The notes under the pieces: generated by a model
The model's input: only the letters and a program-made list of their open reading frames with translations
The model's database searches: none
Told to the model about the DNA's origin: nothing
Translations under genes and position numbers: made by a program
DNA from: an uncultured Collinsella sp.
GTDB lineage: Bacteria > Actinomycetota > Coriobacteriia > Coriobacteriales > Coriobacteriaceae
DNA length: 21,819 nt
Assembly: GCA_902494945.1 (NCBI GenBank)
Contig: CABUVF010000010.1
Location: 1-21,819 of the forward strand
Reading direction: 5' to 3'
Shown here: positions 1 to 6,959 of the stretch, one piece after another
Position numbering within the stretch: position 1 is the stretch's first letter
Layout: each line of letters begins with the position of its first letter

Positions 1-29
1 GGGGCCGCTGTTGATTTCCCTGCGGCCCC
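1..29 (-). terminator. Hairpin ending the two-component operon
   Basis: Perfect 8-bp arms GGGGCCGC (1-8) and GCGGCCCC (22-29) enclose a 13-nt loop, about 30 bp beyond the stop of the response regulator. Any U-tract would lie past the left edge and cannot be seen, so intrinsic termination is inferred from the GC-rich stem and its position. Confidence 0.55.
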
Positions 30-58
30 GTCGCTTTTATGCCGATGCGCAACGAGCG

Positions 59-679
59 CTAGCGCTCCATGTTGGGAACGATGCTACCCTCGGTCACCGC
101 ATGCACGGCCAGGCGCATGATGTTGTCGTAGCCGGTCTTGCTCAGGATCTCCGAGATGCGGCGCTTGATGGTGCCCTCACTCATAAACAGCTCGGCCGCG
201 ATCTCGCGACGACTTTTGCCCTCGCAGGCAAGGCGCAAAATCGATAGCTCGACATCGTCGAGGGCTGCTGTACCCGAAAAAATGCTCTCGGGCGGCTTGG
301 GAAACGTGCAGTAGCCAGCCAACGTGGAGCGCATCACGGCGAACAGCTCGTCGATACCGACGTTCTTGTACACAAAGCTATCGACGCCCGCCTCGCGGGC
401 CTGATCGACAAAGGTGATCTCGGGCATGCCTGTCATGATAATGATGCGACACTCGGGCAGCTGCTCCTTGATGCGTGCCGCCGCCACGATGCCGTTTGAA
501 TCGTGTTCGGTGCACACGTCCATCAGTATCATGTCCGGGCGCTCCTTGAGCGCGACACCCAAGGCCTCGGAGGCATCGGCGATCGCGGCAACGACGGTCA
601 TATCGGGCTGGTCGCCAACGGAGCGCGCCAGGCTCTCGCGCAGGATGGCCTGATCTTCGACAATTAACACGCGGATCAT
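59..679 (-). CDS. LuxR/NarL-family response regulator
   Basis: A 206-residue two-domain response regulator. The receiver domain (about 1-120) has the acidic pair E8/D9, the likely phosphoacceptor D54 in ILMDV, T83 in IIMTG and K105 in VYKN. A LuxR-type helix-turn-helix follows at about 139-196, with recognition-helix residues SEGTIKRRISEIL. The family dimerises on phosphorylation and binds DNA as a transcription factor. The start ATG overlaps the TGA of the upstream kinase fragment (ATGA, 676-679) and is preceded by AAAGGAGAAA, so translation is probably coupled. It should be the output of the upstream sensor and kinase. Target genes cannot be told from sequence. Confidence 0.93.
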   Translation of the reverse strand: MIRVLIVEDQAILRESLARSVGDQPDMTVVAAIADASEALGVALKERPDMILMDVCTEHDSNGIVAAARIKEQLPECRIIIMTGMPEITFVDQAREAGVDSFVYKNVGIDELFAVMRSTLAGYCTFPKPPESIFSGTAALDDVELSILRLACEGKSRREIAAELFMSEGTIKRRISEILSKTGYDNIMRLAVHAVTEGSIVPNMER

Positions 680-1032
680 GAGTTTCTCCTTTGGGACGTG
701 TCGTTGGCGTTAAGCGGAATGGATACCGTAAGCGTAAAGGGCGGGGTGGCGTGGACCTCTAGGCTGCCACCCAGATCTTGCGCGACATGCCTCATACCTG
801 GGATTCCCGTTCCCTCGCGATACGATACGGGGGCCGGGGACCCGTCGTTAGAAATCGTCATGTGCGCGACGGCGTCAGCATCCGTCCTCTCCTGCCACAA
901 GCGCACATGGACCCGATGCGCCTGCGCATGCTTGGTGGCGTTGGTCGAGGCCTCGCGGATAATCTGCAAAAAGGCAGCGGCGACACGCGCGTCCTCAGGC
1001 AGCGCACCCTCAACATCGATCTGCACGCTCAC
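676..1032 (-). CDS. Histidine kinase ATPase domain, separate frame (3' part of split kinase)
   Basis: This 118-residue reading frame is a HATPase_c domain only. It has the N-box REASTNATKH (E27, N31), a G1-like NDGSP at 62-66 and a G2 loop GTGIPGM at 74-80. It can start at a GTG overlapping the TGA of the upstream fragment (GTGA, 1029-1032). However, the frame stays open upstream and reads ETGDIVHAFGLVSVQ, which is what normally links an H-box to an ATPase domain in this kinase class. I therefore think it is the C-terminal half of one kinase separated by a one-base frameshift near 1060-1066. A genuinely split, translationally coupled kinase is the alternative. Confidence 0.8.
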   Translation of the reverse strand: MSVQIDVEGALPEDARVAAAFLQIIREASTNATKHAQAHRVHVRLWQERTDADAVAHMTISNDGSPAPVSYREGTGIPGMRHVAQDLGGSLEVHATPPFTLTVSIPLNANDTSQRRNS

Positions 1033-2168
1033 CAGGCCAAAAGCATGGACGATATCGCCCGTTTCTCTGCCGGTTCGGTGTCGCCCCCGCTGCGCAGATC
1101 GGCAGCGATTGAGCGCAGCAGCGGGTCGATCTGCTCGAGCGACTCGTCGTCCAAGCGCCCCTCCTCCAAATAGCGATGAAGGATTGATAGGCGCTGGCCG
1201 ATCACATCGTGAACGCGGGCGCGCATGCGCAGATAGGCCGCATTGTCGGCAACTTTTTTGACTTCTTCGATCTGGGCCTGGAGCTCTTGGCCCGCAAGCT
1301 CAAGCAGGTGGTTGGCCTGCGCCAGGCGGTCATGCGCATGCGCATACTCTGTCACGTCCAGACCGATTATGCGCTCGAACGAACGGCCCGAGACCATAAC
1401 GCCATCGCACACAAACAGGCGAATCTCGGCGGGAGAAACCTCGACCACCGCACGCGCCTCACCAAAGCGGTCCAGGCTGATCCGCACGCGGTTCTTACCG
1501 CCTTCGGGCATTTGCATGCTGAGCTTGCGCAGGTCGTTCCATGTACCGCTCATATCGCCTAGGTCGGTGGGCATATGAAGCTCCACCAGGTTTTTGCGCA
1601 TGCAGCGGTTCATGAGCAGTGGACGGCCCCTCGAGTCCAGATACAGGATGCCCACGGGAATCACGTTGATGGTTTCAATCGTCGAGAACGCGGTGATGTC
1701 CTCTTGGCGGTTACGGACGTCCATCAAGAGCGCCGCGATGGAGCGGAACAGGAAAAACGCACCCTCTGCGACAAGGACAACGGCCCACGCCGAGCCCATG
1801 GCAAAAACCACCGGCGGTGTAACGGCGACAACAAGCAGCAGCTCGGCCAGCATGACAGGGCGACGATAGTGCACCATAAGCACCACGCCATAGGCAAAGA
1901 TCGCGGCATTGAGCCACAGCACTCCGCCCATTGCCCTGGCGCAAACGTCAAGCGGCGCCACCAGATACGAGCCAGACGACGCGAATAAGATGAGCGCCGA
2001 AATCATCAGGTGAAGCACAAGGCTCGTCTCGTAGGCACAAATCACCTTACGGTTATAGGACGAGCGGCGCGATGCGATGAGCGGGACGTGGATCGTCTGC
2101 AGACACGCAGCCAGGGCAAAGACAACATCGAGCGCAACGATTTGGGGAAGGATGAGCGAAATCTGCAT
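1029..2168 (-). CDS. Membrane histidine kinase, N-terminal part (split from its ATPase domain)
   Basis: About 379 residues. Five or so hydrophobic helices fill the first 150, then comes a PAS-like linker (about 160-275), a coiled coil (about 283-310) and the dimerisation/H-box RVHDVIGQRLS, whose histidine (about residue 320) is the predicted autophosphorylation site. The protein stops 60 residues later, before any ATPase motif. Its last residues KRAISSMLLAW look unlike the family, whereas the other frame at the same bases reads GDIVHAFGLV. Adding one base to the AAA run at 1062-1064 would fuse this to the ATPase fragment at 676-1032, giving about 498 residues. I chose ATG at 2168, which follows GGCGGGTGAG; a GTG at 2174 overlaps the previous stop. 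By itself it should not autophosphorylate. Confidence 0.78.
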   Translation of the reverse strand: MQISLILPQIVALDVVFALAACLQTIHVPLIASRRSSYNRKVICAYETSLVLHLMISALILFASSGSYLVAPLDVCARAMGGVLWLNAAIFAYGVVLMVHYRRPVMLAELLLVVAVTPPVVFAMGSAWAVVLVAEGAFFLFRSIAALLMDVRNRQEDITAFSTIETINVIPVGILYLDSRGRPLLMNRCMRKNLVELHMPTDLGDMSGTWNDLRKLSMQMPEGGKNRVRISLDRFGEARAVVEVSPAEIRLFVCDGVMVSGRSFERIIGLDVTEYAHAHDRLAQANHLLELAGQELQAQIEEVKKVADNAAYLRMRARVHDVIGQRLSILHRYLEEGRLDDESLEQIDPLLRSIAADLRSGGDTEPAEKRAISSMLLAW

Positions 2169-2170
2169 CG

Positions 2171-4054
2171 TCACTCACCCGCCCTCGGCATCAAGACGAT
2201 CATGCGCAGCTGGCCGGGCTCGCCCTCAAGGCGGTATGCCACGTTGCGCCCTTGCAGAGCGCTTTCGAGCTCTTGCGCAGCGGGCGTCTGCGAAAGATCT
2301 GCATCATCGTTGGAAAAAAGCGTGGCGCGCAGCTCGACACTGCACCGGTCATGGTCGCCCAAGTGATACATAAGCGCCGGATGGTCGGTGGTGTAGGCAA
2401 AAAACGCAAAGTCATACACGCAGTCGTACAGGGCGCTTACCGTACTGGCGTGCATCGGGCGCCGTATGGCGATAATCGAGGCGCAATCGACATCGATGGT
2501 GCGCAGGTCACTTGCGAGCTCGTTGGCGATGAGCTGAATGCGGTCGCGGTCAAAACCGCTCTCCCCGTGCTGTGCCAACGTGAGCGACCCCTTGCGTTTG
2601 CAATAGGCGACGAGCATCTTGGCGCGCTGCAGCATGCGGTAACGCTCGTGCGAAGATGCCTCATCGGTCAACGGCGGCAGCGAGCTCAGCAGGTCGTACA
2701 TCCCTTCGAACGCACGGGCAAGCGCTTGGTCCACGTCTTGGACCAGCAAGGTCTCGGCCTCTTGATCTGCCAGGTGCGTCTTAAGGTCGTAGTCGGCGGC
2801 GAGCAGCTCGTTTTGACGCTGCAGTTCCATGCGACGATGTGCCAGTTCACGGTTAAGCTCGTTGAGATCCGACACGTCTTGGGCAAGCAGGGCCGATCCG
2901 CCCAGCAGTGGAAAGGCACGGTACACCACATCGGGATCGGACGCCACAGCAAAGGCATGGGCGTGGCCGTGCTCCTGGGTCCGCAACTCCTCGCGCACGC
3001 CTACCGGCATTGGCTTTGACGCCGGCGTGGCATAGACTTCCTGCAGGTCGCGCGTTAGAACTTTGAGGTCGAGCGGCAAGGTGTCGAAGATGCCGGCGAT
3101 GTCGTGATACGACGGAATGACACCGCAATCGAGACAGATTTCCATCGCCACCACGCACAGGACGCAATAGACGAGCGAAAAGTTGAGCCTCCATGCCCAG
3201 GGCACGCGCAACGCATACGAGACGGCAAAGAATGCGCCACCCAGCAGTACGAGCGCCGCCGTGCCCGAGAAACGCTGAATACGAAAAGACGAGGACCGTC
3301 CTACCAAGATAAAAAAGGCAACGAAGTTAAAGGCTGTCCATACCAGAACGGTACCGTAGCCCCAACCATATGTGTAATCGTTGCTCCAGGTTCCACTCGA
3401 TCGATCGAAATGGAAGACCTGCTGATGAACATCGTTAGTAAGCACAAAGCCGATAAGCAGGACAGCCATGACCCACAAAACGGTACGGTACCGACGCCCC
3501 ATACGATGCTGTTCCAAACCCGCGAGGCGCAGACCGCACAGCTGGTAGATCAGCGGAATGAGCGTCATGGGCACGTAGTACAGGTACCACAGCACGGTGG
3601 CATAGAACGGCGTGAACGACTTATATTTGAGGATGACCTCGATCATCCACAGGGCACAAATGGCGGCGATGGCAACAAGGCGGCGGCGCAAGACGTAGTC
3701 CAAGCAGCGTAGGTACGCCAACACACCCCAGATTGAAAATGCAATTGCGGCGACAAGCAGCGGGAGAGAGCTCGAGTGGACGAGCGCATCCACGACCTCT
3801 TCGGACACCTCGCTATAGGCGGGCACGGTGTTGGAAAGCTTGGGGTCGGAGGCGAACAGTGCCGGCAAGACTGCCAAAAGCATAAGGAACAGCGCGGTAA
3901 TGGCGCCGGCGATAACAAAGACGCGGTGGCGATACACGCCATGCGATATGCCAACAAGGAATCGCGGCATGGCGAAGAGCCTGCCGCCCCTAAGATCCGC
4001 CACGGGCGCGGATCGGGCGGTCGCGTGGCCGATATGTCGCTCGCGGGTACCCAT
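2171..4054 (-). CDS. Multi-pass membrane sensor with cytoplasmic coiled coil, no clear kinase core
   Basis: A 627-residue protein. Roughly eight hydrophobic segments between residues 44 and 310 resemble the 7TM input domains of histidine kinases. They are followed by a small PAS-like stretch, a long polar coiled coil (about 385-450, rich in Leu/Glu/Gln) and a 170-residue C-terminal region. That last region has the general plan of a dimerisation helix plus ATPase fold, but I see no H-box histidine, N-box or G-boxes. It is the first gene of the operon, and its TGA abuts or overlaps the kinase start. It probably works as an upstream sensor or degenerate kinase for the same pathway (inference). 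The start is uncertain: ATG 4054 lacks a good ribosome site, and Met29 (ATG 3970) is an alternative. Confidence 0.7.
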   Translation of the reverse strand: MGTRERHIGHATARSAPVADLRGGRLFAMPRFLVGISHGVYRHRVFVIAGAITALFLMLLAVLPALFASDPKLSNTVPAYSEVSEEVVDALVHSSSLPLLVAAIAFSIWGVLAYLRCLDYVLRRRLVAIAAICALWMIEVILKYKSFTPFYATVLWYLYYVPMTLIPLIYQLCGLRLAGLEQHRMGRRYRTVLWVMAVLLIGFVLTNDVHQQVFHFDRSSGTWSNDYTYGWGYGTVLVWTAFNFVAFFILVGRSSSFRIQRFSGTAALVLLGGAFFAVSYALRVPWAWRLNFSLVYCVLCVVAMEICLDCGVIPSYHDIAGIFDTLPLDLKVLTRDLQEVYATPASKPMPVGVREELRTQEHGHAHAFAVASDPDVVYRAFPLLGGSALLAQDVSDLNELNRELAHRRMELQRQNELLAADYDLKTHLADQEAETLLVQDVDQALARAFEGMYDLLSSLPPLTDEASSHERYRMLQRAKMLVAYCKRKGSLTLAQHGESGFDRDRIQLIANELASDLRTIDVDCASIIAIRRPMHASTVSALYDCVYDFAFFAYTTDHPALMYHLGDHDRCSVELRATLFSNDDADLSQTPAAQELESALQGRNVAYRLEGEPGQLRMIVLMPRAGE

Positions 4055-4140
4055 AGTGCTTTTAGTGTACCGACAGGCGGGCCCAAAAAGCGGGCCACAT
4101 GTCCCAAAATCCGCCGACGGCGAGGGACGTCGCCAGCGAC

Positions 4141-4169
4141 TAGTCGTTTAAGAACGTCCCCAATGACTA
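4141..4169. repeat. Short palindromic element, copy 1
   Basis: Arms TAGTC (4141-4145) and GACTA (4165-4169) flank a core reading TTTAAGAACGTCCCC. The core is nearly the same as in the copy at 4281-4311 (TTTAAGTACGTCCCC), both followed by AATGA. A related word, TTAGGGACGTTCCTTA, lies at 18351-18366. The arms differ between copies but stay self-complementary. Confidence 0.6.
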
Positions 4170-4207
4170 AGACAAAACGAGCGAGGATTTTTGGACGCCC
4201 AAATGGC

Positions 4208-4271
4208 GAGAGTGGATAATCTCCCACTTTGAGCCCACAAACAGGCTAAAAACGGGAGATTATCCACTCTC
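4208..4271. repeat. Perfect 18-bp inverted repeat
   Basis: Left arm GAGAGTGGATAATCTCCC (4208-4225) and right arm GGGAGATTATCCACTCTC (4254-4271) are exact reverse complements around a 28-nt loop. No U-run follows on either strand, so it does not look like a simple terminator. It has the same long-arm, 25-50-nt-loop layout as palindromes in the next two intergenic regions. Confidence 0.8.
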
Positions 4272-4280
4272 ATTCTGCGG

Positions 4281-4311
4281 GCACTCATTTAAGTACGTCC
4301 CCAATGAGTGC
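4281..4311. repeat. Short palindromic element, copy 2
   Basis: Perfect 9-bp arms GCACTCATT (4281-4289) and AATGAGTGC (4303-4311) enclose TAAGTACGTCCCC. It shares the core of copy 1 (4141-4169) but has different arm bases. Confidence 0.65.
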
Positions 4312-4326
4312 TTTCACTTCTTTTAA

Positions 4327-4367
4327 CAAAACGCCTGGCGGGCATTAACTGCTCGCCGGGCGTTTTG
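4327..4367 (-). terminator. Terminator of the GH1 gene
   Basis: Arms CAAAACGCCTGGCGGG (4327-4342) and CTCGCCGGGCGTTTTG (4352-4367) pair at 14 of 16 positions around a 9-nt loop. On the minus strand the hairpin lies just after the GH1 stop and ends in GTTTTGTT, as expected for an intrinsic terminator. Confidence 0.75.
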
Positions 4368-4395
4368 GTTAGGAGGCTATGGTTGTTGGGAAGCC

Positions 4396-5826
4396 TTAGG
4401 CCAGGTCCTCGCCGTTCGTCTCGATGACATGCTTGTACCAGTCGAAGCTCTTCTTTTTGGAACGCTTGAGGGTACCGTTGCCCGCATCGTCGCGATCCAC
4501 ATAGATAAAGCCGTAGCGCTTGGACATCTCGCCCGTGCCGGCAGACACCAGGTCGATCGGGCCCCAGGTGGTGTAGCCCAGCAGGTCAACGCCGTCCTCG
4601 GTCACCGCGTCGCGCATGGTCTGGATGTGCTGACGCAGGTAGTCGATACGGTAGTCGTCGTTGATGGAGCCGTCCTCCTCGACAACATCCTTGGCGCCCA
4701 GGCCGTTCTCGACCACAAACAGCGGCTTCTGATAACGATCGTACAGGTCGTTGAGGGTGATGCGAAAGCCCAGCGGATCGATGGCCCAGCCCCACTGGCT
4801 CTGCTGCAGGTAGGGGTTCTTGGCGCCGGCGAAGGCGTTGCCCTGGGTGCGCTCGACATCGGGGTTGTCGGCACCGGCAGAGCAGCGGGTGCTATAGTAG
4901 CTAAAGCTGATGAAGTCGACGGTGTTGGCGGCCAGGACCTCGCGATCCTCTTCGGTCATGCCCACATCGATGCCTAGACGCTCGAGCTTCTTGACGGCAT
5001 AGGCCGGGTAGTAGCCGCGGCTCTGGACGTCGACGAAGAAGTAGTTGTCCTGGTTATCGAGCTGCGCCTGGCGTACATCGCCCGGACGGCAGCTGTAGGG
5101 GTAGTAGCTACCTGCGGCGAGCATGCAGCCGATCTTGATCTCGGGGTCGATCTCGTGAGCAATCTTGGTTGCCCAAGCGCTGGCGACGAGCTCGTTGTGG
5201 GCGGCCAGGTACTCGACGGCCTCCTTGTTCTCGCCCTCCTCAAAGACCAGGCCGGCACCCATAAACGGCAGGTGCAAGATCATATTGATCTCGTTAAAGG
5301 TGAGCCAGTACTTCACCAGGCCCTTGTAGCGGGTAAAGATCGTGGTCGCGAGATTCTTGTAGAAGTCGATGAGCTTGCGGTTGCGCCAGCCGCCGTACTC
5401 CTTGATGAGATGAATCGGGCAGTCGAAGTGCGTGATAGTCACGAGCGGCTCGATGCCGTGCGCCTGGCACTCGCGGAACACATCCTCGTAGAAGGCCATG
5501 CCAGCCTCGTTGGGCTCGGTCTCGTCGCCGTTGGGGAAGATGCGGGTCCAAGCCAGGCTCATACGGAAGGTCTTAAAGCCCATCTCGGCAAAGAGAGCGA
5601 TGTCCTCCTTGTAATGGTGGTAGAAATCGATGCCGGTCTGCGCGGGATAGTAATAGCCGTCCTCGAAGTCGAGCATCTTACGCTGGCCGGAGACCACCGC
5701 ATAGCGCTCGGGGCCGTGCGGAGCCACGTCCACGTTGGCAAGGCCGCGGCCGTCCACGTTGTAGGCGCCCTCGCACTGGTTGGCAGCCGTCGCGCCGCCC
5801 CACAGGAAGTCATTACGGAAAGCCAT
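4396..5826 (-). CDS. GH1 6-phospho-beta-glucosidase
   Basis: A 476-residue glycoside hydrolase family 1 enzyme of full family length. It starts with FLWGGATAANQCEGA, carries the acid/base E179 in TFNEI and the nucleophile E373 in VVENG, and ends with the SKRYGFIYVD signature (S435, K436, Y438). In this family that Ser-Lys-Tyr set binds a 6-phosphate, so the substrate should be a phosphorylated beta-glucoside (cellobiose-6-P, salicin-6-P type) delivered by a PTS. The enzyme is cytoplasmic, with no signal peptide. It seems monocistronic, with its own terminator and a probable promoter at 5862-5890. No PTS gene or antiterminator is nearby, so the transporter must be elsewhere. ATG 5826 follows AAAGGA at good spacing. 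Confidence 0.95.
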   Translation of the reverse strand: MAFRNDFLWGGATAANQCEGAYNVDGRGLANVDVAPHGPERYAVVSGQRKMLDFEDGYYYPAQTGIDFYHHYKEDIALFAEMGFKTFRMSLAWTRIFPNGDETEPNEAGMAFYEDVFRECQAHGIEPLVTITHFDCPIHLIKEYGGWRNRKLIDFYKNLATTIFTRYKGLVKYWLTFNEINMILHLPFMGAGLVFEEGENKEAVEYLAAHNELVASAWATKIAHEIDPEIKIGCMLAAGSYYPYSCRPGDVRQAQLDNQDNYFFVDVQSRGYYPAYAVKKLERLGIDVGMTEEDREVLAANTVDFISFSYYSTRCSAGADNPDVERTQGNAFAGAKNPYLQQSQWGWAIDPLGFRITLNDLYDRYQKPLFVVENGLGAKDVVEEDGSINDDYRIDYLRQHIQTMRDAVTEDGVDLLGYTTWGPIDLVSAGTGEMSKRYGFIYVDRDDAGNGTLKRSKKKSFDWYKHVIETNGEDLA

Positions 5827-5861
5827 GCATCAATCCTTTCGCACGCTGTTGTCATAGGCTC

Positions 5862-5890
5862 AGTATCCCTGCAAACAACGCGTCGCTCAA
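5862..5890 (-). promoter_or_regulatory. Candidate promoter of the GH1 gene
   Basis: On the minus strand TTGAGC (5890-5885) and GATACT (5867-5862) are separated by 17 bp, a sigma70-like spacing, about 35 bp before the start codon. Recognised by eye only. Confidence 0.4.
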
Positions 5891-5972
5891 CGGCAACGGC
5901 GCAGGCCGATACTTCTTTTCGCGTGCAGGCGCTCGGCAACCACCCCGTCTGACACTTTTTGATACCCACCTG

Positions 5973-6017
5973 CCCCAGCCACCGCAAAGGGGACAGTCAC
6001 CTTTGTGATGGCTGGGG
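5973..6017. repeat. Imperfect 18-bp inverted repeat with GGGGAC word
   Basis: Arms CCCCAGCCACCGCAAAGG (5973-5990) and CCTTTGTGATGGCTGGGG (6000-6017) pair at 16 of 18 positions around the 9-nt loop GGACAGTCA. The GGGGAC word recalls the short elements at 4141-4169 and 4281-4311. Confidence 0.7.
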
Positions 6018-6025
6018 CCCGTTTG

Positions 6026-6080
6026 TCTCGATCTGTAACAGTTAGGCCGCCAAAACCGGGCCTGGTGTTACAGATTGAGA
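6026..6080. repeat. ATCTGTAACA hairpin, copy 1
   Basis: The left arm starts TCTCGATCTGTAACA and ends GGCC (6026-6048). The right arm runs from GGCC to TGTTACAGATTGAGA (6059-6080). It is nearly identical in its outer stem to the next hairpin at 6106-6162, so the two form a tandem pair. Confidence 0.7.
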
Positions 6081-6105
6081 TTGTTCGGCCTGTCCCCTGC
6101 AGTTT

Positions 6106-6162
6106 GTCTAAATCTGTAACAGGTAGAGACGATCTAGCCCGCTAGGTGTTACAGATTGAGAC
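6106..6162. repeat. ATCTGTAACA hairpin, copy 2
   Basis: Arms GTCTAAATCTGTAACA (6106-6121) and TGTTACAGATTGAGAC (6147-6162) pair at 15 of 16 positions around a 25-nt loop. The outer stem matches copy 1 while the loop differs. There is no clear U-tract. Confidence 0.7.
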
Positions 6163-6170
6163 AGAAGATT

Positions 6171-6815
6171 CTAGTCCACGGTGATGTCGAGGTTCTTTCC
6201 GATGAGGCCCACGTAGCCGCCTTCGGCTGCCTTGGGGCTGTCAGCGTGGCAGAGGACCCACTTGTCGGCCTTCCAGTAGCAGTAGCTGTCACCGGCGGCA
6301 GGCATGTCGGTTGCGGCCTCGGGGCGCGGACCGTTGGTACCGGCGGGCAGCGCCACCATCACCTGGAAGCCGCTTTCATCGACCATGCACGGCGTGTAGT
6401 GGAGCGTGGTGTTGAAGACCTCGACAACCTTGCCCGCCGGCACGCGGAACGCCTTGACGAACGCGGTATCGAGCTTTCCGTCCTCGATCTCCCAGCGATG
6501 CGCCACGAGCAGGATAAAGTCGCGGGCGCCCAGGTTAAACTCACTCGCGCGGTGATACTCCAGACAGTTGAGTCGTGTGTTGTGGCCGTTGCACCAGCCG
6601 AGCTGGAAGGGGCGGCCGCCGTACATGAGCAGGCCGAGCGTGTCGGCGCCCTCAACCTGCTCGAGCTCGGGCGCGGAGGCCACGTATTTGCTGCCCTCGG
6701 GGATGGGCGTAGCCGCGAGTGCCTCGACGAGTGGAGCGGTCAGGCTGGACGGAACGTCATCCCACACGCGGCCATAGGACTTGAACTCGGGATCAGAGAC
6801 AGAGTAGATATGCAT
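6171..6815 (-). CDS. DUF4867 family protein
   Basis: A 214-residue soluble protein with no signal peptide or membrane segment. The opening MHIYSVSDPEFKSYGRV, the central CNGHNTRLNCLEYHR (about residues 75-89) and the ending GGYVGLIGKN match what I remember of DUF4867 (about 210 residues, mostly Firmicutes, function unknown). The His/Glu-rich centre and beta-rich look suggest a cupin-like fold that could bind a sugar or metal; this is inference. I chose ATG 6815 over the GTG six bases upstream because AGGAG sits five bases before it. It appears monocistronic, with an inverted repeat over its probable -10 box (6826-6849). It lies between a 6-phospho-beta-glucosidase and luxS, which does not fix its role. 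Confidence 0.8.
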   Translation of the reverse strand: MHIYSVSDPEFKSYGRVWDDVPSSLTAPLVEALAATPIPEGSKYVASAPELEQVEGADTLGLLMYGGRPFQLGWCNGHNTRLNCLEYHRASEFNLGARDFILLVAHRWEIEDGKLDTAFVKAFRVPAGKVVEVFNTTLHYTPCMVDESGFQVMVALPAGTNGPRPEAATDMPAAGDSYCYWKADKWVLCHADSPKAAEGGYVGLIGKNLDITVD

Positions 6816-6825
6816 GTTCACTCCT

Positions 6826-6849
6826 GTTCGTAAATGTGACTATACGAAC
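6826..6849 (-). promoter_or_regulatory. Inverted repeat over the probable -10 box of the DUF4867 gene
   Basis: GTTCGTA (6826-6832) and TACGAAC (6843-6849) form a perfect 7-bp inverted repeat with a 10-nt spacer. On the minus strand TATAGT (6844-6839) inside it could be the -10 box, with AGGAG directly downstream. The layout suits a repressor operator; the cognate regulator is unknown. Confidence 0.4.
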
Positions 6850-6895
6850 ATTCTAGAACAAACATGAGCGATTTTGAACGCTCGTCCTGACCACT

Positions 6896-6931
6896 CAACA
6901 AAAAGGCGCCCCCGCATAAGCGAAGGCGCCC
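6896..6931 (-). terminator. Terminator of luxS
   Basis: Arms GGCGCC (6905-6910 and 6925-6930) enclose a 14-nt loop. On the minus strand the stem is followed directly by TTTTTGTTG, and it starts about 30 bp after the luxS stop. Confidence 0.8.
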
Positions 6932-6959
6932 AATCCGTGCGTTTTAGGCGATAAAGCCC

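Larger units (their letters stand above)
4055..4395. other. Intergenic region with palindromes, no gene
   Basis: This 341-bp gap separates the sensor gene from the GH1 gene. It holds two copies of a short palindromic element sharing ACGTCCCCAATGA (4141-4169 and 4281-4311), a long perfect hairpin (4208-4271) and the GH1 terminator (4327-4367). On the minus strand TACACT (about 4060-4066) could be a -10 box for the sensor gene, but it lies only a few bases before ATG 4054. I see no credible coding sequence. Confidence 0.8.
5827..6170. other. Intergenic region with three palindromes, no gene
   Basis: This 344-bp gap between the GH1 gene and the DUF4867 gene contains the probable GH1 promoter and three successive imperfect hairpins (5973-6017, 6026-6080, 6106-6162). 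The last lies within ten bases of the DUF4867 stop and might also limit read-through. No credible coding sequence was seen. Confidence 0.8.
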
